A stretch of 64,000 nt of DNA, taken from the NCBI RefSeq assembly GCF_004342915.1, contig NZ_SLWL01000002.1, positions 62,001-126,000 on the forward strand, written 5' to 3'. This document shows positions 62,743-64,000 of the stretch, in pieces; within the stretch, counting starts at the first letter, position 1; each line of letters begins with the position of its first letter. The notes beneath the pieces were generated by a model. The model was given only the letters and a program-made list of their open reading frames with translations. It was not told the origin of the DNA and ran no database searches. Source of the stretch: Camelimonas lactis (lineage in GTDB: Bacteria > Pseudomonadota > Alphaproteobacteria > Rhizobiales > Beijerinckiaceae). A program made the translations under genes and the position numbers.

Positions 62743-64000
62743 TCAATCAGCGCCAGTTTTGCCGGCGGCCTGTTTCCCCGCCGGTTTCGCCAGCAACTCC
62801 AGCGCCGACAGGGTCGCCACCCGCGTTCCAAAGGGAATCGCCTTCAGGTCGACGATGAAGTTGGGGTTGTGGTTCATGTAAGGAAACTTCTTCCCTTCCT
62901 TGACCGCCCTGATGAACACGCCGGGATCGGCGACGCCAACGAAAGTATAGTTGAGCGGCACATCGGTGAAGTCGCCAAGCAGATGGTGAAAATCTTCGGA
63001 ACCGTTGGCGCGCGGCAGATTGGTGATCACGGCTTTTTCGCCGATGGCGGCTTTCAGGCTCGTGGCGAGACGTTCCGAAAGCTTGCTGTCGTTGACAAGC
63101 GGGGTGGCGCCGCCCTTCATGGTGATGGTGGGGTCGGCGCCAGGCGCCGCGTAGGTGGCGGCGACGCCGGCGTTGACTGCCCTGATGCCCTTCAGCAACT
63201 GCTCGCGCACATCCGGATTGTACCAGCGCAGGTTGGCCTTCAGCAGCGCGGTCGCGGGAATGACGTTATTGTCCGCCCCGGCCTGAACCGATCCAACGGT
63301 GATCACCGCCATTTCCTGCGGGTCGATCATGCGGCTGACCACGGTCTGGTAACCGAGCACCGCCATGGAGGCCATCACCACCGGATCGCGCGCCATCTGC
63401 GGCGTCGAGCCGTGGCCGCCCACGCCCCTGAACAACACGTCGAGCTGGTCGGTTCCCGCCATGCGCGGCCCCGGCGCGTTGGCGATGGAGCCAACAGGGA
63501 TCGGCGCGGTGTGCAGGCCAATCAGGAAGTCGGGCTTCGGCACGCCGCGCCTGCCGTACAGCCCGTCCGCCACCATGGCTTTGGCGCCGGTGATCAGTTC
63601 TTCGGCTGGCTGGGCGACCAGCACCAGGGTTCCGCTCCAGTCCGCCTTCATGGCGACCATGTTCTTCGCCATGCCCAGCATCCAGGCGACGTGCGCGTCG
63701 TGGCCGCACATGTGCGCCACCGGAACTTCCGAGCCGTCATCGCGCTTCACCGTCACCTTGCTGGCGTAAGGCAGCCCGGTTTCCTCCTTCACCGCGTTGG
63801 CGTCCATGTCGGCGCGGTACATGACGACGGGACCAGGGCCGTTCTTCAGAATGCCGACGATGCCGGTCTGGCCGATGCCTTCCTTCACCTCAAAGCCCAG
63901 CGCCTTCAACTCCCTGGCAACGATGGCGGCGGTGCGCTTTTCCTGGAAACCCAGTTCAGGATGCTGGTGAATGTCCTTGAATATCCCCGTGAGGCGCGCC
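62743..64000 (-). CDS. M20 family amidohydrolase (peptidase-like), 5' end outside window
   Basis: About 419 codons visible; the frame stays open to the right edge, where HPELGFQEKRTAAIVARELKALGFEV is the start of the conserved M20 core, so the true start is beyond 64000. Metal-binding features are MCGHDAHVA, the Glu pair in PAEELITGAKAM, and the late GSEDFHHLLG. Members hydrolyse N-acyl amino acids, hippurate or carbamoyl groups. The substrate is unknown. The C terminus is Lys/Ala-rich (KPAGKQAAGKTGAD). Confidence 0.92.
   Translation of the reverse strand, partial: ARLTGIFKDIHQHPELGFQEKRTAAIVARELKALGFEVKEGIGQTGIVGILKNGPGPVVMYRADMDANAVKEETGLPYASKVTVKRDDGSEVPVAHMCGHDAHVAWMLGMAKNMVAMKADWSGTLVLVAQPAEELITGAKAMVADGLYGRRGVPKPDFLIGLHTAPIPVGSIANAPGPRMAGTDQLDVLFRGVGGHGSTPQMARDPVVMASMAVLGYQTVVSRMIDPQEMAVITVGSVQAGADNNVIPATALLKANLRWYNPDVREQLLKGIRAVNAGVAATYAAPGADPTITMKGGATPLVNDSKLSERLATSLKAAIGEKAVITNLPRANGSEDFHHLLGDFTDVPLNYTFVGVADPGVFIRAVKEGKKFPYMNHNPNFIVDLKAIPFGTRVATLSALELLAKPAGKQAAGKTGAD

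Overview
The window is a dense, GC-rich stretch with little intergenic DNA. Several points suggest an aerobic alphaproteobacterium: a RegB/RegA redox two-component pair beside a cyoABCD quinol oxidase operon, a BigR-type persulfide locus, a fused RES/Xre-type toxin-antitoxin pair, an fmd/urt amide-uptake cluster, and frequent stop-start (ATGA) overlaps. The genus cannot be named from sequence alone. No tRNA, rRNA, insertion sequence, prophage or CRISPR array was seen. All function calls come from reading motifs by eye, without database searches.

Layout. Positions 1-13.4 kb hold an acyl-CoA catabolism region: crotonases, a class III CoA transferase, two AidB-like acyl-CoA dehydrogenases, a double-hotdog thioesterase, an MFS exporter, and regulators of the TetR, LysR and PaaX families. 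Positions 13.5-16.3 kb hold a sulfide/persulfide detoxification locus: persulfide dioxygenase, rhodanese, TauE/SafE exporter and a BigR-like sensor, with an AT-rich operator between its divergent arms. Positions 16.3-23.3 kb hold the respiratory block regA-regB-surf1-cyoDCBA on the minus strand, with a perfect 21-bp palindrome upstream of cyoA. Positions 23.5-30.4 kb hold two MFS transporters, a crotonase, two related TetR regulators that share an upstream motif, a PaaI-like thioesterase and an AraC regulator.

Positions 30.6-37.9 kb form an organic-acid region: Ldh-type dehydrogenase, a HAD remnant, an IlvD/Edd dehydratase, Crp/Fnr regulator, Liv-type binding protein, D-2-hydroxyacid dehydrogenase and a hydratase of the fumarylacetoacetase fold. 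DNA topoisomerase IB and the toxin-antitoxin pair follow (38-40.2 kb). Positions 40.6-46.7 kb are a minus-strand vitamin B12 import operon (btuB-btuF-btuC-btuD plus one unrecognised gene) headed by a clear cobalamin riboswitch.

Positions 46.8-58.5 kb look like an amide/urea nitrogen-scavenging system. A large sensor, made of an NCS1-type transporter domain, a cysteine cluster, a histidine kinase and a receiver, is transcribed with a LuxR-type response regulator. This pair is divergent from a urtABCDE-like ABC transporter, formamidase (fmdA) and the zinc-ribbon protein FmdB. Positions 58.5-64 kb hold a paired acyl-CoA dehydrogenase set behind another Liv-type binding protein, and the truncated end of an M20 amidohydrolase. 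The most distinctive features are the transporter-kinase beside the fmd/urt genes, the unknown last gene of the B12 operon, and several precise palindromes that look like operators.
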